From JAWKWH01 sp963669285 (lineage in GTDB: Bacteria > Pseudomonadota > Alphaproteobacteria > Rhizobiales > Rhizobiaceae), in NCBI GenBank assembly GCA_963669285.2, contig CAXXSI010000002.1, positions 1 to 64,000 of the forward strand: a stretch of 64,000 nucleotides of DNA. Direction: 5' to 3'. The notes beneath the pieces are model-generated. The model was not told where the DNA came from, did no database searches, and worked only from the letters and a program-made list of their open reading frames with translations. The translations under genes were made by a program, and so were the position numbers. Below are positions 27,583 to 37,712 of this stretch, piece after piece. How positions within the stretch are numbered: position 1 is the stretch's first letter; each line of letters begins with the position of its first letter.

Positions 27583-29232
27583 ATGCAGGACGACCGGATA
27601 TTTCTCGGCGCAAGCCGTACACCGGATGACGAGTATCAGAAACCGGAAGAGTTGCTGCTGAAATACGGAAACCGTCACGGCCTGGTGACCGGCGCGACCG
27701 GTACCGGCAAGACAGTGACGCTGCAAATTCTTGCCGAAGGGCTGTCAAACGCCGGCGTACCGGTCTTTTGTGCCGATATCAAAGGTGATCTCTCGGGCAT
27801 CGCAGCGATTGGAGAAGAAAAGGATTTTCTCACCAAGCGCGCCCAGACAATCAAGCTCGATCCTTACGAGTTTCAGGAGTTTCCGGTGATTTTCTGGGAC
27901 CTTTTCGGCGAGAAGGGGCATCCCATTCGCGCAACGGTATCTGAAATGGGGCCGCTGCTTCTCTCCCGCCTGATGGACCTTTCGGACGCGCAGGAAGGGA
28001 TTATCAACATCTGCTTCAAGATCGCCGATGACGAAGGCCTCGCGCTGCTCGATCTGAAAGACTTGCAGGCGTTGCTTTCCAATATCGCCGACCGCGCCGA
28101 CGAAATCGGCACACGATATGGAAACATAACCAGCGCTTCCGTTGGCGCCATCCAGCGTTCCTTGCTGGTATTGGAGCAGCAGGGAGCTGAGCATTTCTTT
28201 GGCGAACCGGCGCTTAAAATTGCTGACCTGATGCGCACCACCCGCGACGGGCGCGGTGCGATCAATGTTCTGGCCGCCGACAAACTGATGATGAATCCGC
28301 GGCTTTACGCGACATTTCTGCTTTGGTTGATGTCGGAGCTGTTTGAGGAATTACCTGAGGTTGGCGATCCCGACAAACCCAGGGCGGTATTCTTTTTCGA
28401 CGAAGCGCATCTGCTGTTCGACGAGGCGCCGAAGATCCTGCTTGAAAGGGTCGAGCAGGTTGTCCGCCTGATCCGCTCCAAGGGGGTAGGTGTCTATTTC
28501 GTGACACAAAATCCGCTCGACGTGCCTGATACCGTTTTGGCCCAGCTTGGCAATCGCATCCAGCACGCGCTGCGGGCCTATACGCCGCGCGAACAAAAGG
28601 CGGTGAAGACGGCGGCGGATACATTCAGGCCCAATCCCGATTTCGATTGCTTCGAGGCCATCACCAAGCTGGGCGTCGGCGAGGCGCTCGTGTCGACCAT
28701 GGAGGCCAAGGCCGTGCCGTCGATGGTTCAGCGTACGCTGATCCGCCCGCCAGCCTCACGCCTTGGACCGCTCACCGATGCCGAGCGCGAAAAACTGATT
28801 GCCCAAAGCCCGCTCACCGGTCAGTACGACAAATCGGTCGATCGTGAATCCGCTTTCGAGATACTGAAACAGCGTGCCGAGGAGGCGGTCAAACTTGAAG
28901 AGGAAGCCGAGCGCCGCGAAGAGGAAGAAGAAGAACGGCGTGAACGCGAGGAGGAACGCCGCGAACGTGAGGAAGAGTATCGCGAACGCGAATCGAGCAG
29001 AACCAGATGGTCGATACCCGGCTTTGGCGCTGACGATGAGGACGATGATTACGACAGCCGTGGCAGGCGGCGCACGTCAAGATCCCGCAAGCGAAGAACC
29101 AGCACCAAACGCCGGTCAAACCGCCAGACCGTTGCCGAAGCCGCGATCAAATCGGTCGTGCGTTCGGTCGGTTCGTCAGTCGGCCGCGCCCTGGTTCGTG
29201 GTATTCTCGGTAGCTTGAAAAAGGGATTTTAG
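27583..29232 (+). CDS. HerA-like/DUF853 helicase-type ATPase
   Basis: A protein of about 549 residues of the YjgR/DUF853 group. Walker A TGATGTGKT is at residues 36-44, Walker B FFFDEAHLL near 270, and the Q/N sensor region YFVTQNPLDVPDTVLAQLGNRIQHALRA follows. After residue 430 comes a long Glu/Arg-rich coiled coil and then a basic tail with repeated RRRTSRSRKRR, before a final SVGRALVRGIL helix. Related HerA ATPases translocate DNA; the role of this group is not established. The start ATG at 27583 follows GGAGAGGG, so a longer upstream reading is not used. Confidence 0.87.
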   Translation: MQDDRIFLGASRTPDDEYQKPEELLLKYGNRHGLVTGATGTGKTVTLQILAEGLSNAGVPVFCADIKGDLSGIAAIGEEKDFLTKRAQTIKLDPYEFQEFPVIFWDLFGEKGHPIRATVSEMGPLLLSRLMDLSDAQEGIINICFKIADDEGLALLDLKDLQALLSNIADRADEIGTRYGNITSASVGAIQRSLLVLEQQGAEHFFGEPALKIADLMRTTRDGRGAINVLAADKLMMNPRLYATFLLWLMSELFEELPEVGDPDKPRAVFFFDEAHLLFDEAPKILLERVEQVVRLIRSKGVGVYFVTQNPLDVPDTVLAQLGNRIQHALRAYTPREQKAVKTAADTFRPNPDFDCFEAITKLGVGEALVSTMEAKAVPSMVQRTLIRPPASRLGPLTDAEREKLIAQSPLTGQYDKSVDRESAFEILKQRAEEAVKLEEEAERREEEEEERREREEERREREEEYRERESSRTRWSIPGFGADDEDDDYDSRGRRRTSRSRKRRTSTKRRSNRQTVAEAAIKSVVRSVGSSVGRALVRGILGSLKKGF

Positions 29233-29283
29233 TCAGCCAATACAGCGGCTTACGCAATCATACGGAATCTCGCCGACAAGAAC

Positions 29284-29943
29284 TTAAACCGCGACCAGAC
29301 CGTCCAGAGACGGTAAAATGGCGTCAGCGGAAAAGTCGAAATATTCATCCGGCTGTGATGTCCGGTTGATCCACACGGTGCGGAAACCGAATTTCTTGGC
29401 ACCGGCAATGTCCCAGCGGTTTGACGACTGAAACGAAACCGCATCCGGGTAAAGCCGCCACCCGGTAGTGACCATGTCGTAGACATCGGGAACTGCCTTG
29501 AACTTGCCGATGGCTTCGACGGAAAACACATCGTCGAGCACACCGTCGAGTCCTGCCGAATGAACCGCCGCATCCAGCATGTCCGGCGAACCGTTCGACA
29601 AAATCGCAACGCGCGCGCCGCCTTCCTTCAGCGCGCGCAATACTCGCGGGACTTCCTCGTAGCAATCGAGATGCCAGTAGGCGTCGAGCAGTTTTGTCCT
29701 GAGCGCCGGATCGACCGAGGGAACCTTGGCGAAGGCGAAGTCCAATGCCTGCTCGGTCAGCTTCCAGAAATTCTCGTAGTTACCCATCAGCGTTCGGACC
29801 CAGGAATATTCGAGCTGCTTGGTCCGCCAGATATCGGATAGCTGCTGGCCGTCGGGACCCGCTTCGCCGGCATGTTTGCGCACCGCCGCATGCACATCAA
29901 ACAGTGTGCCGTAAGCATCGAATACATATGCCGAATACGCCAT
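29284..29943 (-). CDS. L-2-haloacid dehalogenase (HAD type II)
   Basis: About 219 residues. HAD motif I is FDAYGTLFDV with the nucleophile Asp, motif II is ILSNGSPDM, motif III Lys lies in AIGKFKAVPDVYD, and the SFQSSNRWDIAGAKKFG block is characteristic of 2-haloacid dehalogenases, which replace a halogen by hydroxyl in 2-haloalkanoic acids. Two ATGs are near (29949 and 29943); 29943 is preferred because AGGAG is six bases ahead of it. Divergent from the aminotransferase gene with about 90 bases between. Confidence 0.88.
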   Translation of the reverse strand: MAYSAYVFDAYGTLFDVHAAVRKHAGEAGPDGQQLSDIWRTKQLEYSWVRTLMGNYENFWKLTEQALDFAFAKVPSVDPALRTKLLDAYWHLDCYEEVPRVLRALKEGGARVAILSNGSPDMLDAAVHSAGLDGVLDDVFSVEAIGKFKAVPDVYDMVTTGWRLYPDAVSFQSSNRWDIAGAKKFGFRTVWINRTSQPDEYFDFSADAILPSLDGLVAV

Positions 29944-30036
29944 TCCCATCTCCTGATATCGTGGCGGACTTGACCGTAAGCCGACTCCAAGGTCAAGTGC
30001 GGCTAATTGGTACACCGGAATTGTTGGAGCAGTTGA

Positions 30037-30903
30037 ATGGCGGTTGATACAAGCGCACAGACGGCAACCTGGACTTTCGTCGACGGAGACTGGCACGAGG
30101 GTAATCCGCAGATCGTTGGACCGCGCACCCACGCGATCTGGCTCGGATCAAGCGTATTCGACGGCGCCCGCTGGTTCGAGGGCGTTGCGCCTGATCTCGA
30201 CCTGCATGCCATCCGCGTCAACGACAGCGCGACAGCCCTGGGGCTTGAACCGACCAAAACCGCCGAAGAAATCGTCGAACTGACCCATGATGGCCTGAAA
30301 AAGTTCGACGGCAACACGGCGGTCTACATCCGGCCGATGTACTGGGCCGAGCATGGCGGTTACATGGGCGTGCCCGCCGATCCAGCGTCCACGCGTTTTT
30401 GCCTGTGCCTTTATGAGGCGCCAATGATCGCGTCGACGGGATTCTCGGTCACGGTCTCGCCGTTTCGCCGGCCGTCGCTGGAGACGATGCCGACGAATGC
30501 CAAGGCGGGGTGCCTTTATCCCAACAATGCCCGCGCGATCATGGAGGCCAGGAACCGCGGTTTTGACAACGGTCTTGTGCTCGACATGCTCGGTAACGTC
30601 GCCGAGACGGGTACCTCCAACGTTTTCATGGTTAGGGACGGGGCGATCCAGACACCGGCGCCCAATGGCACATTCCTGTCCGGCATCACGCGTGCGCGCG
30701 CCATGAAACTGCTTGAGGAAACCGGTATGCCGGTGATTGAACGCACCTTGAAGGTTGATGATTTTATGGAGGCCGACGAGATTTTCTCAACCGGCAACCA
30801 CTCCAAGATCGTGCCGATCGTCCGTATTGAGGACCGCGATCTGCAACCGGGTCCTGTTGCGAACAAGGCGCGCGAACTCTATTGGGAGTGGGCGCATTCC
30901 TGA
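30037..30903 (+). CDS. ilvE: Branched-chain amino acid aminotransferase
   Basis: A 288-residue fold-type IV PLP enzyme. IWLGSSVFDGARWFEG starts the domain, the Schiff-base Lys is in TNAKAGCLYPNNARA, and VAETGTSNVFMV plus SGITRARAMKLL are the class IV signature region. It transaminates leucine, isoleucine and valine with 2-oxoglutarate. D-amino-acid aminotransferase and aminodeoxychorismate lyase share the fold; length and the motifs favour IlvE. Confidence 0.86.
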   Translation: MAVDTSAQTATWTFVDGDWHEGNPQIVGPRTHAIWLGSSVFDGARWFEGVAPDLDLHAIRVNDSATALGLEPTKTAEEIVELTHDGLKKFDGNTAVYIRPMYWAEHGGYMGVPADPASTRFCLCLYEAPMIASTGFSVTVSPFRRPSLETMPTNAKAGCLYPNNARAIMEARNRGFDNGLVLDMLGNVAETGTSNVFMVRDGAIQTPAPNGTFLSGITRARAMKLLEETGMPVIERTLKVDDFMEADEIFSTGNHSKIVPIVRIEDRDLQPGPVANKARELYWEWAHS

Positions 30904-30996
30904 GCGCATTCCGGAAGATTAGTTCCGCAACCCCATTGATGTTTCGGGGTTTCCGCACGAGATTACTAAAAAAACGCTAACGAGGGAGTAAGTTCC

Positions 30997-31596
30997 ATGG
31001 CATTCGAGTTACCCGACCTTCCGTACGACTACGAAGCGCTGCAGCCTTTCATGTCCAAGGAAACGCTGGAATACCACCACGACAAACACCACAAGGCTTA
31101 CGTCGACAACGGCAACAAGCTTGCTGCCGATGCCGGAATGGACAGTCTGTCTCTCGAAGACATCGTCAGGCAGTCGCACGGGTCCAACGCCGGTCTCTTC
31201 AACAACGCCGCCCAGCACTACAACCACATCCATTTCTGGAAATGGATGAAGGGCAGTGGCGGCGGCACCAGCCTTCCCGGCAAATTGCAGGCCGCGGTCG
31301 ATAGCGACCTTGGCGGCTATGATCAGTTCAGGGCCGACTTCATCAATGCCGGCATGACCCAGTTCGGTTCCGGTTGGGCCTGGATTGCCGTCAAGAACGG
31401 CAAGTTGGAGATCATGAAGACCCCGAACGGTGAAAACCCGCTTGTGCACGGCGCCTCGCCGATTCTCGGCGTCGATGTGTGGGAACACTCCTATTACATC
31501 GATTATCGCAATGCGCGGCCGAAATACCTTGAAGCATTCGTCGACAGTCTGATTAATTGGGACTACGTGCTCGAGATGTATGAAGCGGCCACCTGA
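30997..31596 (+). CDS. sodB: Superoxide dismutase, Fe type
   Basis: A 199-residue Fe/Mn superoxide dismutase. Metal ligands are visible: His27 in YHHDKHH, the His in AAQHYNHIHFW, and Asp/His in DVWEHSYY. The Gln of AAQHYNH and GSGWAWIAV favour iron. No signal peptide, so cytoplasmic. Ribosome binding site GAGGGAG precedes the start. A strong terminator follows. Confidence 0.93.
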   Translation: MAFELPDLPYDYEALQPFMSKETLEYHHDKHHKAYVDNGNKLAADAGMDSLSLEDIVRQSHGSNAGLFNNAAQHYNHIHFWKWMKGSGGGTSLPGKLQAAVDSDLGGYDQFRADFINAGMTQFGSGWAWIAVKNGKLEIMKTPNGENPLVHGASPILGVDVWEHSYYIDYRNARPKYLEAFVDSLINWDYVLEMYEAAT

Positions 31597-31616
31597 CCGC
31601 AGAAATACGAGACGTT

Positions 31617-31647
31617 AAAAACCCGGCATTGTTGCCGGGTTTTTTTT
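31617..31647 (+). terminator. Rho-independent terminator of sodB
   Basis: Stem AACCCGGCA, loop TTGT, TGCCGGGTT, followed by an unbroken T-run; flanking A residues extend the pairing with the T-run. Located 20 bases after the sodB stop. Confidence 0.92.
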
Positions 31648-31776
31648 GACGGTGTGTCAACCGGTCGGGGCGGTAATTCACGCAAGTTTGAAACAACTCT
31701 CGGGAAGAATAGGCCAAGATCTACGTTGTAGCGGTCAGGGGCGCTTTTGGAATCAACACCCCATCGGAGGAGAATC

Positions 31777-32241
31777 ATGAAAACATTCGCAATGGCCTTA
31801 ACGGCGCTTGCCCTGTCCGCAACCGCGGTTTCGGCCGACGGACACCTGACCGGAAACGATGCCGTGGATACGCGAAAGGCGTTGATGCAGGGTGTTGGCG
31901 CTGCTGCCGGCCTCGCCGGGGCGATGATGAAAGGCGAGATGGACTACAATCCCGCCGTTGCGAAATCGGCAATCGCGACGATGCGTGGCGCGGCGTATGC
32001 GGTCGGCTCGTTTTTCCCTGAAGGCACGGATAGCGTGAAGGGCACGACGGCATCTCCGAAAATCTGGGAGGATTCTGCCGGATTTGCAACGACAGCAGCA
32101 AAATTCAAGGCCGATACGGATGCTGCGGCTGCCGCTTCCGGTAAGGACGGTCCGGCCGATCTCGACGCGTTCAAGGCTGCCATCGGACCGGTTTTCGCCA
32201 ACTGCAAATCGTGCCATGAAGGATACCGTGTAAAACAATAG
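31777..32241 (+). CDS. Cytochrome c' / c556-type monohaem cytochrome
   Basis: About 154 residues with a signal peptide (MKTFAMALTALALSATAVSADG) and a single CKSCH haem-binding site at the extreme C-terminus, the arrangement of four-helix-bundle cytochromes c' and c556. The start at 31777 follows GGAGGAG. It is 16 bases upstream of a dihaem cytochrome gene, so the two probably work in the same periplasmic electron-transfer chain. Confidence 0.85.
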   Translation: MKTFAMALTALALSATAVSADGHLTGNDAVDTRKALMQGVGAAAGLAGAMMKGEMDYNPAVAKSAIATMRGAAYAVGSFFPEGTDSVKGTTASPKIWEDSAGFATTAAKFKADTDAAAAASGKDGPADLDAFKAAIGPVFANCKSCHEGYRVKQ

Positions 32242-32257
32242 CGGTTCCGATGACGAC

Positions 32258-33190
32258 ATGATCAGAAAGCTCGCCCTTCTAGCTGTTATCCTGGCCGTTT
32301 TGGGCGGGCTTTTGTTTTGGCTGCTTACCGCGGCGTCCACCCTTGACCAGAAAATGCTGTCGGCGCTGCCTCAGGGCGATGCGGCTGCCGGTGAGCGCAT
32401 GTTCCACGCCGGCGGCTGTGCCTCGTGCCACGCGGTTCCCAAATCCGAGGGCGACAAACGCTTCGAATTGCCGGGCGGTCTTGAACTGAAGACACCGTTC
32501 GGAACGTTCGTCGCCCCGAACATTTCGCAACATCCGGACGACGGCATCGGCAACTGGACGCTCGCCGATTTCGCCAATGCGATGCTGAAGGGCGTGTCGC
32601 CCGACGGTCGCCACTACTACCCGGCATTTCCCTACACCTCCTATGCGCGCATGAATGCAACCGACATTGCCGATCTATACGCGTTCCTGAAAACAACACC
32701 TGAGATCGCCGGCAGGGCACCTGACCACCAGCTTGGATTTCCGTTCAACATTCGCCGCGGGCTGGGATTGTGGAAACGTGTGAACCTGTCACCGGATCCT
32801 GTTCTGCCCGCCGCCGATGAAACGAGTGAGCAACTCAAGCTCGGACGCTACCTGGCTGAAGGGCCTGGGCATTGCGGCGAATGCCACTCACCTCGCGATT
32901 TCGGCGGCGCGATCAACAAGGATATGTGGCTGGCCGGTGCTGTCTCGGCCGAAGGCGACGGCGTCGTACCCAATATCACGCCCGGCGAGGGCGGTATCGG
33001 CGATTGGTCTGAGGCTGACATTGCCTACTATCTTGAAACCGGATTCACACCGGACTTTGACTCTGTCGGCGGCGTCATGGTCGAAGTGCAAAGAAACATG
33101 GCCGCGCTGTCCGGCGAAGACCGCGCGGCCATTGCTGCCTATTTGAAATCCGTTCCGCCGAGACCAAACGGCTATCCGGCCAAGCGTTAA
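32258..33190 (+). CDS. Membrane-anchored dihaem cytochrome c
   Basis: A 310-residue protein with an N-terminal hydrophobic anchor (KLALLAVILAVLGGLLFWLL) and two haem sites, CASCH near residue 55 and CGECH near 210, each in its own cytochrome c domain. Spacing and the PNISQHPDDGIGNW and PNITPGEGGIGDWSEADI repeats resemble the cytochrome subunits of membrane alcohol/gluconate dehydrogenases, though no dehydrogenase subunit is adjacent. Probably carries electrons from a periplasmic dehydrogenase together with the upstream c556-like protein. Confidence 0.84.
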   Translation: MIRKLALLAVILAVLGGLLFWLLTAASTLDQKMLSALPQGDAAAGERMFHAGGCASCHAVPKSEGDKRFELPGGLELKTPFGTFVAPNISQHPDDGIGNWTLADFANAMLKGVSPDGRHYYPAFPYTSYARMNATDIADLYAFLKTTPEIAGRAPDHQLGFPFNIRRGLGLWKRVNLSPDPVLPAADETSEQLKLGRYLAEGPGHCGECHSPRDFGGAINKDMWLAGAVSAEGDGVVPNITPGEGGIGDWSEADIAYYLETGFTPDFDSVGGVMVEVQRNMAALSGEDRAAIAAYLKSVPPRPNGYPAKR

Positions 33191-33209
33191 GCCGGATACG
33201 CTCTAGCAG

Positions 33210-33515
33210 CTATCGCGGCTTGCAATTGGCCAATTGTTCACCAGCACCATGGTCCGAACGGATCGCATAGAGCCAGGCAGTGCAGCGCTTCTTGGTGGGG
33301 AAGCAGCCGCCTTCATAGATCGGCTTGTCGAGGTAGATTCCCTTCTGCCCGATGCCCTGAAAAACGCCGTAGTAGAGATCGTTGGGATATTTGCTGCATT
33401 TGTTGGGCATCTCGCGTGGACGTTCGCCCGCCCGGTGGATGATTTCTCCAGACAGCGCCGGCAAGACGCTTGTGGTTACCAGAACGGCCGCTGCGATTAT
33501 CGGGATGCTGCGCAT
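33210..33515 (-). CDS. Small exported cysteine-containing protein, unknown function
   Basis: A 101-residue protein with a signal peptide (MRSIPIIAAAVLVTTSVLPALSG). The mature part holds four Cys (KCSKYP, GGCFPTKKRCTAW, ANCKPR) and probably forms two disulphides. No family recognised. Single gene, convergent with the cytochrome operon. Confidence 0.65.
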   Translation of the reverse strand: MRSIPIIAAAVLVTTSVLPALSGEIIHRAGERPREMPNKCSKYPNDLYYGVFQGIGQKGIYLDKPIYEGGCFPTKKRCTAWLYAIRSDHGAGEQLANCKPR

Positions 33516-33606
33516 GAAGATCTCCTTGTAGATGCCGCGACGTTTGACAACATCGCCGGCTCATGCGGCAAGATTATAACACCAGTCGCTCATGTATTAT
33601 CAACTC

Positions 33607-35697
33607 TCACATCCTGCCGGTCACCTTCAGTGCAAAGGCTTGTGAATAGGCGACTTCCTCCAGCCGCGAAAAGCGGCCCGACGCGCCCGCGTGACCGGCA
33701 TCCATGTTGATGCGAAAAAGGGCTGGGTTTTCCGAGGTCGATTTCTCACGAAGACTGGCAACCCATTTTGCCGGTTCCCAATAGGTGACGCGCGGATCGG
33801 TCAGGCCGGCAACTGCCAGGATCGGCGGGTAGTTCAGGGCCCCGATGTTGTCGTACGGCGAATACGAGGCGATCGTCTCGTAGTCTTGTTTCGACGCAAT
33901 CGGATTGCCCCACTCCGGCCATTCAGGCGGCGTCAGCGGCAGCGTGTCGTCCAGCATGGTCGCCAGAACATCGACGAACGGAACCTCCGCGATGACGCCG
34001 CCGAAAAGGTCCGGTGCCATGTTCGATACCGCGCCCATGAGCATCCCGCCGGCCGAACCACCTTGAGCCACGATACGGCCTTCGCCGGTATAGCCTTCAT
34101 GAATCAGATGTTCAGCACAGGCGATGAAATCTTTGAACGTATTGGGTTTTTTCTCCCGTTTGCCATCTTCGTACCAGGCGTATCCCTTGTCCTTGCCGCC
34201 GCGGATATGGGCGATGGCATAGACAAACCCGCGGTCGACCAGCGACAGGATGTTGGTGTTGAAAGAGGCCGGAATGGCGATCCCGTAGGCGCCGTATCCG
34301 TAGAGCAGGCAAGCTGCGGATCCGTCGATCGGCGTGTCGCGGTGATAGATCAGCGAGACGGGAACAAGTTCGCCGTCATGGCTCGGCGCCATCAACCGCG
34401 GGTGACATAGTCTTCCGGATCGTGGCCGGACGGCACCTCCTGCGTTTTCAGCAGAATCCGCTTCCGGGTCACCATGTCATAGTCGAACACCTGCGACGGC
34501 GTGGTCATCGATGAGTATGAAAACCGGATTGTGTCGGTGTCGTATTCGTAAGAGCCCGACAGGCCGAGCGAGTAGGCCTCCTCGTCAAAAGCGATCATGT
34601 GTTCTTCGCCCGTCGCCCTCTCGCGAATGACGATGCGTGGCAGGCCGTCCTTGCGTTCCAACCGCACCAGATGACGCGCAAACGCCATCGCCGAAAGAAT
34701 GAGCCGCCCCGGTTCGTGCGGCACGACATCTTGCCAGTTTTCGCGCTCGGGCCGGTCGGTCGGCGCGGACATGATCTTGAAATCCTGCGCCCCGTCGGTA
34801 TTGGTGAGAAAGAAGAACACGTCTCCGCCATCTTCCACATCATATTCATGTCCGGTTTCGCGCGCAGCGACAATTCGAGGTTCCGCCAGCGGATCGGCAG
34901 CCGGGATCACGCGGAACTCGGACGTCTCGTGGTCGTGGATCGACAGAAAGATCCAGGCATTGTTTCGGCTGCCGCCGACACCCATGAACATGCCGGAATC
35001 CGCTTCCTCGTAGATCAGCTTCTCAGCACCTTCCAGCGATCTGTAAAACAGTTTCGACGGCCGGTGATTGTCATCGAGGCGGACAAAGAAAAACCCTGCG
35101 CTGTCGGCATCCCATACGCCGCCGCCGCCGGTATCTTCGACGGTGTCGCTGCCGTCGTCACCGCTGTCGATGTCACGCACCTTCAGCGTGTAGAACTCCG
35201 AGCCCTTGTCGTCATATCCCCACAACAGGCGTTTGTGATCGGGAGAATGATCGGCCCCGCCGATGCGGAAATACGCCTTGTCTTCGGCCTCCGTATCGCC
35301 GTCCAGCACGATGGCCTTGTCGCCGCCATCCCTTGGCGTGCGGAAGATCTTTGGCTGTTCACCGCCTGTCACGAACATCGAGCCGTAGGCATAGGGGCCG
35401 TCTTTCATCGGCACCGATGAATCGTCCTCCTTGATGCGGCCCTTCATCTCCTCGAAACAGCGTGCCTCTCAGCGTTTCCGTATCGGCCATCATCTTCTGC
35501 TGATAGGCGTTTTCGGCCTCCAGATGCGCGCGTATTGCGGGATCGAGTAGAGACGGATCCTTGAACATCTCCTGCCAATTGTCCGCCCTCAGCCAGCCAT
35601 ACTCGTCGGTGCGCGCAGTGCCGTGGCGCACATCCACCTCCGGTCGCTTCTCGGCATATGGCGGCTCGATATCGGTTGGAAAGGCAGTTTTTGGCAT
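33607..35697 (-). CDS. S9 prolyl oligopeptidase family / oligopeptidase B (frame broken by two 1-base indels)
   Basis: Three reading segments join into one protein of about 700 residues. Starting at MPKTAFPTDIEPP (35697), an extra T within 35455-35457 (AAA on the plus strand) shifts the frame after TLRGTLF; removing it gives FEEMKGRIKEDDSSVP. Near 34397-34402 one C is missing; restoring it joins EDYVTRRLMAPSHDGELVPVSLIYH. The catalytic Ser lies in AQGGSAGGMLMGA, the Asp in VAGLTDPRVTYWEP and the His in NMDAGHAGASGRF. The N-terminal half is the beta-propeller. These cytoplasmic serine peptidases cut after basic residues or proline. One insertion and one deletion argue for sequence error. Confidence 0.83.
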
Positions 35698-35831
35698 CAA
35701 GTTCCCCGGATTTCGTCTGTTTGAATGGACTGTGAACGATCTGCTCAAGACCGGTTCAGTGGCTTACCGCTAGATAAGGCAAGTAGACCGCGAATGCGAA
35801 CCCGAACTGTCAGCTTTGAAGGAACGGAAAA

Positions 35832-36206
35832 ATGATCACTCAATACACCAGGCGCATGCTGTTTGCTGTCGCCATTACAGCCTCGGCTTTCGGCGCCGTA
35901 GCGCCCTCGAACGCAACAACCTTCGCCGCTTGGGAGGTCGCCAATGTTCCCTGGGGCGATGTCCTGAATGTCCGCAAATATCCTTCTTCGAAATCGCAGA
36001 AGCAAAGCGCCTATCCCGACGGAACGGTGCTGCAGATGACCGGAACCTGCACCGGCGGCGTCAACCTGCTTGATCTTGAAGGCGCACCGCACGACTGGCA
36101 GGCGGGCAAGGTGCGCTACCGCTGGTGCCAGGTCTGGCACGATCCGTCACAAAACGGCCATTTCGTCACCGGCTGGGTATACGGAAAATACATTTACCCG
36201 CACTGA
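35832..36206 (+). CDS. Exported SH3-like domain protein
   Basis: A 124-residue protein with a signal peptide (ending near APSNA) and one bacterial SH3-like domain: VPWGDVLNVRKYPSSKS, then VRYRWCQVWHD and HFVTGWVYGKYIYPH. Two Cys (TGTCTGG and YRWCQVW) may pair. SH3 domains of this type usually bind cell-wall peptides. Divergent from the oligopeptidase gene. Confidence 0.78.
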   Translation: MITQYTRRMLFAVAITASAFGAVAPSNATTFAAWEVANVPWGDVLNVRKYPSSKSQKQSAYPDGTVLQMTGTCTGGVNLLDLEGAPHDWQAGKVRYRWCQVWHDPSQNGHFVTGWVYGKYIYPH

Positions 36207-36377
36207 GTAGATATCAGGAAAAAGCCGATCCCAACCTTTTACAGTTAACTGCGCGATTGCTGCAATTTTGCAACAGTAAAAGTTCTGCTCCGCTAAGACA
36301 GCCATGACATCTATGATTCTCTAATTCATCGATATATAATTTAGAACAATGAAAAATATTGGGGATTAGAGGCGACC
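36207..36377 (+). other. Intergenic region before the outer-membrane protein gene
   Basis: About 170 AT-rich bases with no gene. The ribosome binding site AGAGG precedes the ATG at 36378 by five bases. No confident promoter or terminator picked by eye. Confidence 0.4.
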
Positions 36378-37082
36378 ATGGTTATGAAATCGATTAGAAA
36401 TATTGCTTTAGCTGGAGCAGCGATTTTCGCATTTAACGCCGCATTGTCATCGCCGGTCGCGGCAGAAGGACATGGTGGCTATTCCTGGTCGGGATTTTAT
36501 GCGGGCGCCCAGATTGGCGGGGGCTTCGGAGATGCAGACCACGTGTTTGTTGGAGCCCCTCCCGGTACCAACGCCTCGTCGGATCCTGACGGATTTTTGG
36601 GAGGCCTCCATATCGGTTACATGATGCCTTTTGACCAAGTGGTTGTGGGCGTCGAAGCAGATATCGAATTGACCGGTATCGACGGGACGTTTCAAAATCC
36701 TCTCGGTGCGACATCTTCCGGTTCCACGGACATCGACTGGCAGGGGTCTGTCCGGGCCAAGGTAGGCTATGACATGGGCAAATACCTGCCCTATGTGACC
36801 GGCGGTGTGGCATTTGCAGACGTGAATTACATGGGCGGCCCGATCGGCGGACCGTGCTGCGGATATTCATCCACCGCGGTTGGATGGACGGCCGGCGCCG
36901 GAATCAATGTGGCGTTGACCGAAGCGGTGTTTGGCGGTTTTGAATACAGATATACCGATTTCGGCACGGAATCGGGTGGTTTGGCGCCAACATTTCCCGC
37001 GGTGATCATGCCGGTGGATCTGCAAACGCATACGTTCCGCGTGTCGCTGAGCGTCAAGCTCGAGAGCCTGTTTGGTCAATAG
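36378..37082 (+). CDS. Outer-membrane beta-barrel protein (Omp25/Omp31-like)
   Basis: A 234-residue protein with a signal peptide ending around PVAAEG, followed by WSGFYAGAQIGGGFG, LGGLHIGYMMPFDQVVVGVEADI and YVTGGVAFADV, the alternating pattern of an eight-stranded barrel, and a terminal strand THTFRVSLSVKL. This matches the Omp25/31 group of rhizobia and Brucella. It ends in LFGQ rather than an aromatic residue, unusual for outer-membrane insertion signals, although the FRVSLSVKLES strand lies just before. Confidence 0.82.
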   Translation: MVMKSIRNIALAGAAIFAFNAALSSPVAAEGHGGYSWSGFYAGAQIGGGFGDADHVFVGAPPGTNASSDPDGFLGGLHIGYMMPFDQVVVGVEADIELTGIDGTFQNPLGATSSGSTDIDWQGSVRAKVGYDMGKYLPYVTGGVAFADVNYMGGPIGGPCCGYSSTAVGWTAGAGINVALTEAVFGGFEYRYTDFGTESGGLAPTFPAVIMPVDLQTHTFRVSLSVKLESLFGQ

Positions 37083-37096
37083 GTATTCAGGCGCGT

Positions 37097-37510
<414 letters not shown>

Positions 37511-37712
37511 GTGCAGTCTCCCAATTAGCGGAAATCTAATGTAGCGCCCGATTGGGCAAATTAAAGAGGTTGTTCAAGTGCGTGCGGGATTCGGCGCGGA
37601 AAACAGGGCAAGACCTGTTGCAACTCTTGCCGCTCCGGTAATCTGTGTTATGTGAAAGCTGCGGAATTGCTTGCCGCCAAACGAACAAAACACCGCCGGC
37701 CGGGAAGAATTT